Of a stretch of 64,000 nucleotides of DNA, positions 1 to 9,061 are shown in pieces. The notes beneath the pieces are model-generated. The model was not told the origin of the DNA and made no database searches. It saw only the letters and a list, made by a program, of their open reading frames with translations. The number at the start of each line of letters is the position of its first letter. Positions within the stretch are counted from its first letter, which is position 1. The DNA is from Auriscalpium vulgare (lineage: Eukaryota; Basidiomycota; Agaricomycetes; Russulales; Auriscalpiaceae), in assembly GCA_019915015.1 (NCBI GenBank), contig JAHBBC010000019.1, positions 930,001 through 994,000 of the forward strand, in the 5' to 3' direction. The position numbers and the translations under genes were made by a program.

Positions 1-23
1 CCTATCTCCCCCCTTCCCTGGCC

Positions 24-1724
24 ATGTCTGCGTTCTCCCGCCCTATCAACCTCAGGAAACGGCTGTCCGCCGTAGAAGCGCTCGTCGCCTCCCTCCCCAC
101 AGTCGACTCCGCCCACTACGGCGAGTTCGCCGCGAACTGGGAGTCGGCCACGGTGAGTGCCCACGGCCTCTCGCTCCCGACGCTCTGCTGACCCTCCCTT
201 GTGTCCAGTCCGCCTATGCTGAGGTGCTGGGGGAGGACCCCCCGCCGTCCGAGGTGCTGGACAGGATCGGGGCCGTGTCCGCCGTTGTCGACGCCTGGCC
301 GTCCTCCGGCCCCTCCCCCACGCCGTCCTCACCCGCCATCCCCTACTCCACTCCCGTCGCCGCTCCCCTCTCCCGTCAGGCTGGCAAGCGGGCCCGCGCC
401 GACAGTGCCCTCCCCGCGCCTTCTGTCCGCCCCCCGGTCTCCTCCACGCCTCACCGCGCCGCCGCCCGCGCTTCCCCGCCGCCCACCAAGCGCAACCGCG
501 AGTCCGCCCCCTCCGAGGCTGACGCCGAGGCCGAGGTCGACGAGCTAGATGAGGCGGGGGACCCGCAGGAGCCCGTCGCGCAGCGCACCCGCGGCGCCAC
601 CAAACTCCCCGCCCCCCGATCAGTCCCCGCCGCCGCCAAGTCGAAGGGCAAGGGCAAAGCCGTCCGCAGTTCCAAGCGCCCTGCCAACGTCCCCTCCGGC
701 TCCCTCGTGCCTCCGCCCGCCGCCACTGTCCCCTCTTCCGAGGCCGGCTCCCCCGCGCCCGCCGCCGACCCTTCCACCTCCGTCAAGGGCGCCAAGATCC
801 CCGTCGCTGACACCTTCCCGGGCCGCCGCCTTCAGGTACGTCGCCCTTTTCTTGTCCGTCGTGTTGCGCCGCTCACACTCCGACCCTCAGGCTTCCGCCC
901 CCTGCTACCGCTGCGCCACGATGGACTCCCACCCCACGTGCTTCTTCACGGACGTCAGCGGCCGCCAGTGCCATCGCTGCTTCGTGGGCCACCACAAGTG
1001 CGACGACGGTGTCCGCGGGACGCACTTCTACGTGGTGGGCAGCGACGGAGTCTCGCAGGATGTCGACCCTGCCGGCATCCATGTCCGTCCCCGGTCCTCC
1101 GCCTTCGACTGGGCCGACCACCCCGGCCCTGCCGGCGCCGTCCCCATCCTCCGCCACGACTCCCCGCCGCAGCTTTTCCGGACCTACAACGCGCTCACGG
1201 AGGAGCTCAACACCATCAGCGTCAACTACGCGACGCTCGACGCCCGGGCCCGCGGCATCGTCGCTGAGCGGAACTGGGTCTGGCGGACCCTGCAGCAGCT
1301 CGGCGACCCCGCGTTCCCTGCGCCTGCCGGGGGCCTCATCTCGCCGCAGGTTGGCCCCTTCGATCCGCCGCGCCGCATCCCTCTCCCTGCTCCCCCCGCG
1401 TCGCGCGCCGCTTCTCCCGCGCCGGCCAGGCCTGCCTCGCGCCTCCTCCTCGCGCCACCCTCGTCGGCTCTCATCGCCTCTTCCCTCCCGCTGCTTAGCG
1501 CCGCCGTCGTGCCTCTCGTTGGTCGCGCCTCTCGCCTTCCTTCCCCCGTGCCTCCGGTTGCTCCCGCTGCGCCCTTCTCGCCGCTCGCCTCTGCCGCTCC
1601 TCCCGCGTCGGACCCTGCCCCCGGCCCTACCATGCCTACCGCCGCCGCTCCCTCCTTCGAGGATGTCGGCACGCCGCCCTCCGCCGCGGCTGATGGTCCC
1701 GCTGACCCCGCGCCCGCCGCTTAG
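24..1724 (+). CDS. Hypothetical protein, three exons, antisense neighbour of a gypsy element
   Basis: I do not recognise the family. Exons are 24-152, 209-835 and 891-1724, giving 529 codons plus a stop, with two short GT-AG introns in phase 0. The start is the first ATG (24), and no upstream frame can be checked. The N-terminal ~45 residues look helical. A long Pro/Ala/Ser/Arg-rich, very GC-rich low-complexity stretch follows, with a basic KSKGKGK patch. The third exon opens with a Cys-rich segment (pattern CYRC...C...C..C...H..C) that could bind zinc, then a helical region and a second Pro/Ala-rich tail. It faces the retroelement tail to tail. It may be an antisense gene carried by the element or simply a neighbour. 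The exon structure is well supported, the function is unknown. Confidence 0.6.
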
Positions 1725-2134
1725 CCGCTTGCGAGCCTTCTTTAAAAGGAGTCGCCCCTGCTTCAACAGCAGAGGGCCTTGGTGCTTTGATGCGGGGGGC
1801 GTTCCTCGTGTCCTAGGTGGGGGTTTCGGCGTCTCGCTGTCGTGTTGTCCGCTCGTTATCGGTCTGTTCATAGTTGTTCGCTATCCGTCGCTACCTCTTT
1901 GCTGTGTACATAGAATTCGCTATCCTGCTATGTTGTGAATAGAGTCCATTGCTTGTGTCACAGTGTGAGCGTGTCCTATCGCGTTTCCGGCGCGACCTCA
2001 GCCTTGTTCCAGACCCTTGAAGCCTTAGTCGGTGCCTGCCCAGTCCGAGCTTCGCTAGCGCTCGCGACCTCGACTTATCGTCCTGACTCGTCTCCATCCG
2101 TACTTCCAGCTGTTCAGTCCTAAATACCACCGTC

Positions 2135-2146
2135 TAATCCTCCCCC
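2135..2146 (-). other. Candidate polypurine tract
   Basis: The minus strand reads GGGGGGAGGATT about 50 bp past the pol stop, the expected place for a plus-strand priming tract. No LTR end (TG...) follows directly, so the assignment is tentative. Confidence 0.4.
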
Positions 2147-2196
2147 CAACTGAGATATCGACTGTCCTCAGTCGCCGTAGTGCTGGGCGGTACTTT

Positions 2197-5100
2197 TTAG
2201 ACGGTGATCTCGTCGTCCTTGTCATCGTCTTCCCTGGTGGGGTCGTCTGCTTCCTCTTCATGAATGGCATCGTGATCCTGCCTATCTTCATGAAGTAGCT
2301 CGTCCACCCTGGACTGTGGGACGTCCAGAAATTCGGGCAACTCTGGCAGCGCAATGTTCGTTCGCGCGAAGTAAGGCAGGACGCGAAACTCCGCGACCGG
2401 TCGGTCGAAGAGCGCACCGTGGAGGTCCGCAAGCACGTAAGGTCCTCCTTTCCGTCGGCCAATTACCACGAACGGTCCATCGTAGCGCGGAAGCATTTTT
2501 CGATCTAATGACTTCTCGTACCGCGTGAACCGTAGGAGGACCAAGTCGCCTCTCTTGAAATTGTAGTCGCGAATCGTCGCTTCGTGGTCACGTTCAAATT
2601 TTACCGCCGCGATACGTCGCGCTTCAAAGACTTTGTCGTGGATGGTCCTTAACTGGGCTTTTCTCTTTTGTAGGGCCATTGCCCTGCGCGCTATGAGGTC
2701 TGTGGAAGACAGTAGAGACTCGGGCGGAGGCATCAAGTATGAAGCCTCGATGATATCCAGCGGCATTAGCGGCTGCGTTCCTGTTACCGCGAAGTATGGC
2801 GAGCAGCCCATCCTCCGCCTGATCGTTATCCTGTCCGACCAGAATACCGAGTACGCGACCGTTGACCATTTTGCAGCATTTCCATCGGCTGCCTTGTAGA
2901 GCGCTTGACGTACGTCGAAGTGAGACCGCTCGACTATTCCGTTGGCTCGCGAATTATATCCCGATATTCGAATGTGCCGGACTCCATACTTATGCGACAG
3001 GGATTCCAAGGCCGACACGAACGGTGCGCCGTTGTCCGTGACCACTTCTCGCAGGGCGCCCCACCGGCACAAGACGTCTTCGAAAATCCATTTCGCGATG
3101 GCGTCCGCCGTCTCCGCCCTTAGCATTCTCCACTCTGGATAGTGGGTTACGGAGCAGCGTCCTTGCACGATGTATTTGAATCCGCCGCTTGCTGGCATAT
3201 GCATGGTGTCTGCATACATCTTTGCGAAAAGGTTCGCCGGCGTTGCCACCGTTGGCGGTATCAGGCTGTGGCGAACTAGTCGGGTTTCGCAAATATGGCA
3301 CGTTCTCACCCACCAGGCCACGTCTGCGTCCACGTATGGCCACCAGAAACGCTCCAACAGCATCATCCGCGTCGCGTAGACGCCTTTGTGTCCGACATCG
3401 TCATGAGCTGCTTTGAGGACCGCGATACGTCGGTCTCCTCCCAGCACGAGTTGGTGCCTGCCTTGGTGGTGCCTTTTGAAAAGGCGGTCCCCATCCTTGA
3501 AGAACTGGAGCGCGTATCGAGCGAAACGAGCGAACTGTTCGTCGGTCAAGTCCGCCGGCCGCGCCAGGGTCCCTAACCAGTCCCTGACTAGTTCCAGCCG
3601 CTTGTCAGCTTCATGAGCCTTGTCTGATCTGGGAACATCGCGATACGTCGCGTCCTGTACTGGTGCGGGTTGCATTTGGACCGTAGTTGCCCAGACGTCG
3701 GCCGGTTCATCGTGGGAGCGCCGGGCCTCCTCGCGACGTATCGCGTCCTGGCTTGAACCAGCCCCATGTTCGTCTGGTATGCTTCCTGGCCATGTCCATC
3801 CATCTTGCCGTCGCGAGGCTCTCTCTTGCGCTGTCTTCGGGACTACCATGTTTACGATATGTGCGAAACCATACACCGCATCAACCCAGTCGTCGAAGTC
3901 GTCTTCCTGTTCCAGAGCGTCTCCTGGTTGCCTACGCCTCCTGGATAGGCCGTCGGGCCCGTGGAAGAGTCCCGGCACATGCACTAGCTCAAAATGGAAC
4001 ATCAGGATGCCTATAATCCACCTGTTCATACTGGCCGATGGCTCGAGGTCAGGATTTTCCAGCATGCCTTTGATATACCTGGCGTCGACCTCAATGGTCA
4101 GGTTCCTCACCCCTATCAGGTAGACTTTAAGGGCCCGCAGGGCTCGAAAAAGACCATAGAGCTCCAGCTTGGGCTGCGAGAACCGCGCTTCGCGATCGTT
4201 TAGCGCGATGCTACCAAATCGAGAATATCGGCGTCTCTTCCTGTCTTGGGGAACGTTGGGGTCCGCCTGACTCAATAGGAAACCCACCGCGATGTACGAG
4301 GTGTCTACCGCTAGGATCACGGGGGCCTCCGACGTGTAATCAATCGGTAGGAGCGCTGGTGATGCGAGGACTGCCTCCTTGAGGTCCTCCATAGCTCGCG
4401 ACTGTTCGGGTCCCCATTCGAACGGGACGTCCTTCCTCGTCAGGTGTGTCAAGGCATGGGCTCGGTGCGCAAAGTTACGGATAAAGATGCGCAGGACTCC
4501 GACTGTCCCCAAGAAAGCCCGTACGTCTGAGAGGTCCGTGCACGGCCCCCAATTGCGAATCTTCGCGACCTTTTCTTCGTCTGCCATCCTTCCTTGCGGT
4601 GTGCAGCGATGCCCTACCACGTAGAATTCTGGTACGCACAGCTGTGATTTCCATCCTGAGAACGTGCCATGACAGTAGCGCATTCGTTGGACTACCCTGT
4701 TAACGTTGTTAAAGTGTTCCCATACGAACCGCCTTATGCCGTTGTTGCCGGGGATCGTTTCGTATCCTCCGCCTTCCGTCCTGTAGTCCGAGTCCGGCCC
4801 CTTCAGGGGGACGTCGTCTATAAAAGGCACCGTAATATGCGGGATTTCCGGTTGGAGAATAAAGGTCACGTCGTCGTGGAAGATCGGGACGGAATTCGTC
4901 CACCCCATAGGCAGGGTCACCAGCCGTTTTGCGCCGTACGGCGTCTGGAAAGTCGTGAGGTCCCTTGAGGCTTCATCTAGTCTCCTTTCGTCATAGCCCA
5001 CGTAGAGGTCCAGAATTCCCCCGCACGGCCGCCCCGCAAACTGCTCCGCCAAATGATCTGGGAAGGGGGGTACTCCTGAGTGCGCGATGGTCACCGCATT

Positions 5101-5982
5101 CAGGGGTTCCAGACTATGGACTATACGGAGGCTGGTCCCGTCCTTCTTAACCACACAGAACCACCTAGAGCGGTACGACGAGTTTGAGTCCTCGTAGACT
5201 CCCGCGGCGATCTTGGTCTTGATGAGCGCCATGACCTTGTCATATATCCCTGGCGGAATCGGAATATTTCGCTGAACCCACGGCCGATGCGGAACTACTG
5301 GTATTGTGACGGGGGGGAAGAAGTCTTCTCGGAAGCGCCCCCGCTCCGAGTCGTCCCAGGCAAATGCCTCGTTTTGTGCGCACATAAACGCATGCATGAG
5401 CTTCCTTTCTTCCGGCCATAGGAAATCTCCGTCGTGGACTCGGTCAAATTGTTCGCGACGTTCCGCGGTGTACCTTCCCGTGGGTACGAAGTCCGGTGGC
5501 TTCTCTGGGAGCGGCGGCATATCCGCCAGGGGGTCCCCTCTGATCTCTCTGAGGATCCGGAAGTGCTCCGGCAGGTCCGTACGAATGGGCTTTACCTTGA
5601 GGTGTGCTGGCTTGTAACGCTTCTTCGTGGCCGCAAAGACTTCGCGCTGCATCGCGGTCGGCTGTAGCTCACCTCTGTCCGTTCCCTCCTCTCTTTCTCT
5701 CCCACTCTCGCCGTCTCCCCAGTCTGCCGCCGTCCAAATAAACGTCCCTGCTCTTGCTCGTTCCTCCTCTTCCTCTCCTTCTTCCGCTCGCTTCGCGAAC
5801 ACTCCCGCGTATTCCTCCGGTAGGTCGCACACTGACAAATAAGCTGACTGCACATCTTCGATTGTAGGCGAGGATTCGAGGTACACCAGGGATTCCATTC
5901 TAAGAGTATCAGGCTTATCGGGCTCGAACCCCACGACCAGCCCTACCTCCTCCTGGTCCTCCAACAAATCCTCTAGTCGCGA
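2197..5982 (-). CDS. Gypsy Pol: reverse transcriptase, RNase H, integrase
   Basis: Copies element RNA into DNA and integrates it. The frame is open for more than 1250 residues and has no ATG near its start, so it is probably reached by a -1 frameshift from the protease frame. Domains in order: an RT domain with catalytic FIDD in place of the usual YxDD; an RNase H-like domain beginning ILAVDTS; an H2C2 zinc-binding region (GHKG...CHIC); a DDE integrase core with Asp in YADTMH, Asp in VVTDNGAPF and Glu in GIVERSH; and a C-terminal domain of the kind that follows gypsy integrases (LLRFTRYEKSLDRKMLPRYDG in sequence). All catalytic acids are visible and I see no in-frame stop. It ends about 50 bp before the purine tract. 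Confidence 0.93.
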   Translation of the reverse strand, partial: SRLEDLLEDQEEVGLVVGFEPDKPDTLRMESLVYLESSPTIEDVQSAYLSVCDLPEEYAGVFAKRAEEGEEEEERARAGTFIWTAADWGDGESGREREEGTDRGELQPTAMQREVFAATKKRYKPAHLKVKPIRTDLPEHFRILREIRGDPLADMPPLPEKPPDFVPTGRYTAERREQFDRVHDGDFLWPEERKLMHAFMCAQNEAFAWDDSERGRFREDFFPPVTIPVVPHRPWVQRNIPIPPGIYDKVMALIKTKIAAGVYEDSNSSYRSRWFCVVKKDGTSLRIVHSLEPLNAVTIAHSGVPPFPDHLAEQFAGRPCGGILDLYVGYDERRLDEASRDLTTFQTPYGAKRLVTLPMGWTNSVPIFHDDVTFILQPEIPHITVPFIDDVPLKGPDSDYRTEGGGYETIPGNNGIRRFVWEHFNNVNRVVQRMRYCHGTFSGWKSQLCVPEFYVVGHRCTPQGRMADEEKVAKIRNWGPCTDLSDVRAFLGTVGVLRIFIRNFAHRAHALTHLTRKDVPFEWGPEQSRAMEDLKEAVLASPALLPIDYTSEAPVILAVDTSYIAVGFLLSQADPNVPQDRKRRRYSRFGSIALNDREARFSQPKLELYGLFRALRALKVYLIGVRNLTIEVDARYIKGMLENPDLEPSASMNRWIIGILMFHFELVHVPGLFHGPDGLSRRRRQPGDALEQEDDFDDWVDAVYGFAHIVNMVVPKTAQERASRRQDGWTWPGSIPDEHGAGSSQDAIRREEARRSHDEPADVWATTVQMQPAPVQDATYRDVPRSDKAHEADKRLELVRDWLGTLARPADLTDEQFARFARYALQFFKDGDRLFKRHHQGRHQLVLGGDRRIAVLKAAHDDVGHKGVYATRMMLLERFWWPYVDADVAWWVRTCHICETRLVRHSLIPPTVATPANLFAKMYADTMHMPASGGFKYIVQGRCSVTHYPEWRMLRAETADAIAKWIFEDVLCRWGALREVVTDNGAPFVSALESLSHKYGVRHIRISGYNSRANGIVERSHFDVRQALYKAADGNAAKWSTVAYSVFWSDRITIRRRMGCSPYFAVTGTQPLMPLDIIEASYLMPPPESLLSSTDLIARRAMALQKRKAQLRTIHDKVFEARRIAAVKFERDHEATIRDYNFKRGDLVLLRFTRYEKSLDRKMLPRYDGPFVVIGRRKGGPYVLADLHGALFDRPVAEFRVLPYFARTNIALPELPEFLDVPQSRVDELLHEDRQDHDAIHEEEADDPTREDDDKDDEITV

Positions 5983-5988
5983 AAACCC
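5973..5988 (-). other. Programmed -1 frameshift signal between PR and Pol
   Basis: On the minus strand the protease frame reads GAG GGT TTT CGC GAC TAG. The heptamer G GGT TTT (5988-5982) matches the X XXY YYZ rule, with the zero frame placed as required. The stop follows 6 nt later. Slipping back one base gives GGG TTT TCG CGA CTA GAG and enters the Pol frame, which has no ATG of its own. Confidence 0.75.
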
Positions 5989-6938
5989 TCCACCCCCTGC
6001 TTCTGGGTTCGCGAGATGCGCTTGCGGCCGCGTGGAATAGTGGGGATTGACGCCATGACTCCCGTGTTTGGGTCCGTGATCGTGATTGTCTGCCTCTCGT
6101 CTGCAAAGTTTTGCACGGTACTTCCCGTGAGAACGTCAAAGGGCCTCCCCAGGAGCATGTCGTACGCCGGGTTGCGGATGATATGCACCTGTACGTATAG
6201 CGTTATACCCCCAATCTTCATCGGGACGTTTCTAGCCAGGCCTAGCGACCTATCGCGACTTTTGTTGGCCGATATCATATCCAGGCGAACGTTCGGATCG
6301 TAATGCAGCCCGAGGTAATGGCATACGTCCTCGGACATGGAAATAATCTGCGACCCGGGATCCACGACTGCCTCGATGTGCGCTTGGTTGTCGACTAGTG
6401 GCAAGATCGAACGGAGGGCCAGCGATTCCTTGGCGACTTCCAACGGCTCAGGGTCTGGTTCCCCTTCTCCTGCTTCTCCTAGATCTCCCATCAGAACCTC
6501 CACAATGACTTCTCCTACACGCGTCCCCTCGGGCAACTCCGTTGGCTGGTGTCCCAGGGCTTGCAGAAAGGTTTCGGGCATATGGTCCGCGAATCCCCTC
6601 ACCACCTTCTCGTCCTCTCCTTCCCCTTCGTCCTGGTCAAAGTCGAATGGAAAGAGCTCTGGTTCGCTTTCCACCATCGCCTGGACTACTGGTACTCTTG
6701 CCTCGTTTGGGACCCGCTTAGGGGTCACCACGTTGCGAACCTGAGCGCGTACTTCCGGGGCAATGGACATGAGCTCCCTCTGTGTCAAGGTGACCTCCGC
6801 ATTCATGGCCCTCTCATAAACCTTACTTGCTATTACGGGGTCGCGGACCGGGGCGACCTTATTGTATGCTGGGTCCGCCTTGCGCTGCCCCGCGCTTCGT
6901 TGGTAACTTGCCGGCCCTATGTACGTCGCGTCGGGCAC
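5973..6938 (-). CDS. Gypsy retropepsin-type aspartic protease
   Basis: Cleaves the element polyproteins. The catalytic loop is VVDPGSQI, with Pro where most retropepsins have Thr or Ser (DTG/DSG). A hydrophobic strand with a GRPF motif follows about 80 residues later (LLGRPFDVL), as in retroviral-type proteases. 6938 is only the first possible non-ATG start (GTG). The frame stays open upstream and overlaps the end of gag in the -1 register, so the real product is probably a Gag-PR or PR-Pol fusion. I see no ATG or canonical slippery heptamer at the gag/PR junction. The stop (5973-5975) lies just 6 nt after a slippery site feeding Pol. Confidence 0.82.
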   Translation of the reverse strand: MPDATYIGPASYQRSAGQRKADPAYNKVAPVRDPVIASKVYERAMNAEVTLTQRELMSIAPEVRAQVRNVVTPKRVPNEARVPVVQAMVESEPELFPFDFDQDEGEGEDEKVVRGFADHMPETFLQALGHQPTELPEGTRVGEVIVEVLMGDLGEAGEGEPDPEPLEVAKESLALRSILPLVDNQAHIEAVVDPGSQIISMSEDVCHYLGLHYDPNVRLDMISANKSRDRSLGLARNVPMKIGGITLYVQVHIIRNPAYDMLLGRPFDVLTGSTVQNFADERQTITITDPNTGVMASIPTIPRGRKRISRTQKQGVEGFRD

Positions 6939-6964
6939 CTTCGCGAAAGGGTGGATCGGAGGTG

Positions 6965-8995
6965 TTAACGGCTCCTCACCCGCTGTGGTGTCTTCGTCGG
7001 CCTGCCTTTGTTTGTCTGCGCTATCCCCAGTCTCCCTGGTCGGTCGACGGCCTCCGGCTCGAAGGAAACCTGCTTCTTGGCTTGCGTAAACGGCTTCCTC
7101 TTCGGAATGACCACCTCTGGAACTCGTCGCGATCTTTCGCGCTCGCCAGGCAGCAGCCCTATTGCCTGGGGAAACTCGCCCGCGTCCAGTGCGGCCTGCC
7201 GGCGTTCCTTCTGAGCTTGCCTTTCCGCTCGGGCCGTCAGGAGCACTGCCATCTCCTGCTGGAGCTCCGTCATTCTGTCTTCGTCGGTCAATTGCGGCGT
7301 CAGTTGGATTAGGCCGGCGACCGTCTGCACTTTGGCCGGCACTGGCTCGTAGTCCATCGTCGTCAGCATCATGGCTTCTGACTGTCCGTGTTGATTCCCG
7401 GCGTAGTACGCATCCACACGCTGCTTCAGCGGGCCTTCTCCTAGCGGGATAAGTCCTCCACCCTTCAGAACGACCCGGTTGTTGTGGTCCCTAGATACGC
7501 GACCCGTCGCGATGTAGTCCTGGACCACCATACATTCCCTGACGAAGTGCCCCGTTTGGCCGCAGAAAAGGCATCCTGACGGCCCTCCTTGTCCGCCTTG
7601 ATTTCCTTGCGTGGCGCGCGGCTGTTGAGTTCCCGAGGTACCCCCATAACCCCTCTGACCTCCGCCGTTCCCCTGGTTGACGAGCATCCGCGCGAACTGT
7701 TCGGCAACCGCGGCTTTGATTGCTTCTTGAAACTGTTCTATTTTGATTACAGGCTCCGTCGTTGCAACCGCCACTGCCGGTCCTGCGCTGACCGCTGGTA
7801 CGATTGAGGGAGTGCCCCTCAGCTCGTACTCTCCTGCCTCTAGCACGTCGGCCATGGGGTACGGTGTTTCTTTATCGTGGTCCGGCAATTTGATCTGCAG
7901 TCTCGTCGCCACCCTGTTCATGAGGCTGTCCTGGAAAGCGCGAAGGAACGCGATATCGCGCTCACGGGTCGAGATCCTGCTTTTCTTAACCAGGAAGTCG
8001 GTGATCGCGAAGAACTGCCGATAGAATTCGCTGAGCTCGCCGCCGGACGCAATGCCCAGACGGTACCGACTGCCTACGAGCGCGTCCATGTCCGCGATGG
8101 TATACTTGCGGTCCTCATCGGCTCCCGGGTACAGTTTAACAATGGCGTCCTGAAAGTCTTGGTAGGTCTTGGTGGGATCCTTAAACTCCGGCCTCGCTTC
8201 CCACTCCTCAGCCGTCGCGACGTCTAGGTAACGCACTGCATGGCCCTTCTTCGCCGTATCATCCGCTAGTTGAGCCCGGGCAAAGAGATGGTTCAGCTCG
8301 TCGAAGTAACGCGGTAACTCGCGGGCCTTCTGATTGAAAGACGGTGCGTTGCGGTCCCCGCGGGTAGGCATTGCGACTGGCGCGACGTTGGGCTGAGGCG
8401 GTATTGCCTGTTGTCCGCCGCCTCCCCCTCCTCCACCGCCTCCGCCTCCGCCGCCGCCTCCTCCACCCGTTCCTGTTCCTTGTTGCTGTGTACTCATTCC
8501 TGACTGTGTTGGCGACTTTGGGTTGCTGGGGTTCGAACGGCTTGATGGGGCTTCTTGGGGATTGTTGCTAGCTTCCGCGACGTTTCGCGAAGTCCTATCT
8601 TGTAAGGAAACGGCCCGTCCCCATCCCGGACTGACCCGTTCGTTCCTCGAGCATTCCCCTTCCGGATCATGCCGTGTGTGATGGTCGCTATCGCCACCAT
8701 CAGAATTCAGAAGCAAACCTTCTAGTCCCTCGATCGTGACGCGATCCCCTCCTGTGATCAGGGACCTAGGGTCCTCTCCGGCGCGTCGGATCTCCCTACT
8801 GAGGGTCGGTCCATGCGGATCCTCTTCTTCTGATGGCAGACTTGATAGCGATGAGACTTCCCCCTGTTCGTCTTGTGGTTCCTCGATTTCTGCCTCTATG
8901 GCCGCCTGTCGCGACGTATTGCGAGCGTCCGCCCTCGTGGTCCTCTGCGGCTGTGTTCGCGTTGGGAGGTGGGCTATCTTGGGTTTCGGCGCCAT
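6965..8995 (-). CDS. Gypsy Gag with CCHC zinc knuckle
   Basis: Structural protein that packages element RNA, 676 residues, starting at an ATG 43 bp from the primer binding site. The N-terminal ~170 residues are acidic and Ser-rich. A run of about 20 glycines follows (GGN triplets, roughly 8418-8467), then the conserved retrotransposon Gag core with its ELPRYFDELN and EFYRQFF segments. A CCHC knuckle (CLFCGQTGHFVREC) lies near residue 470, and a basic C-terminal tail follows. The frame is intact. Gag ends at 6965 while the protease frame is already open in the -1 register, so downstream expression presumably uses recoding. Confidence 0.92.
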   Translation of the reverse strand: MAPKPKIAHLPTRTQPQRTTRADARNTSRQAAIEAEIEEPQDEQGEVSSLSSLPSEEEDPHGPTLSREIRRAGEDPRSLITGGDRVTIEGLEGLLLNSDGGDSDHHTRHDPEGECSRNERVSPGWGRAVSLQDRTSRNVAEASNNPQEAPSSRSNPSNPKSPTQSGMSTQQQGTGTGGGGGGGGGGGGGGGGGGQQAIPPQPNVAPVAMPTRGDRNAPSFNQKARELPRYFDELNHLFARAQLADDTAKKGHAVRYLDVATAEEWEARPEFKDPTKTYQDFQDAIVKLYPGADEDRKYTIADMDALVGSRYRLGIASGGELSEFYRQFFAITDFLVKKSRISTRERDIAFLRAFQDSLMNRVATRLQIKLPDHDKETPYPMADVLEAGEYELRGTPSIVPAVSAGPAVAVATTEPVIKIEQFQEAIKAAVAEQFARMLVNQGNGGGQRGYGGTSGTQQPRATQGNQGGQGGPSGCLFCGQTGHFVRECMVVQDYIATGRVSRDHNNRVVLKGGGLIPLGEGPLKQRVDAYYAGNQHGQSEAMMLTTMDYEPVPAKVQTVAGLIQLTPQLTDEDRMTELQQEMAVLLTARAERQAQKERRQAALDAGEFPQAIGLLPGERERSRRVPEVVIPKRKPFTQAKKQVSFEPEAVDRPGRLGIAQTNKGRPTKTPQRVRSR

Positions 8996-9038
8996 GTTGA
9001 TCAGCGACCGGGTGCCGTCTACGAGGCTGATTTTAAAG

Positions 9039-9061
9039 CTCGAACACGATCGTCATCACCA
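9039..9061 (-). other. tRNA-like primer binding site
   Basis: The plus strand of this stretch reads like a tRNA 3' end: a seven-base T-loop (CTCGAAC), five bases of T-stem, seven bases of acceptor strand, a discriminator A and CCA. That is 23 nt, exactly the distance from tRNA position 54 to 76. The element's minus strand is therefore complementary to a tRNA 3' end and begins TGG, as LTR-element primer binding sites do. It lies 43 bp upstream of gag. I cannot name the tRNA, and position 54 is C rather than the usual T. Confidence 0.7.

Larger units (their letters stand above)
2135..9061 (-). mobile_element. Ty3/gypsy-type LTR retrotransposon, internal region
   Basis: On the minus strand the order is primer binding site (9039-9061), Gag, aspartic protease, reverse transcriptase, RNase H, integrase, then a purine-rich tract (2135-2146). 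RT before integrase is the gypsy order. The three frames are long and unbroken, so the coding part looks potentially functional. I compared the sequence to the right of the primer binding site (9062 on) with that to the left of the purine tract (down to ~1730) by eye and found no matching LTR pair. The LTRs are therefore diverged, absent, or at least one lies outside the window. Confidence 0.88.
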
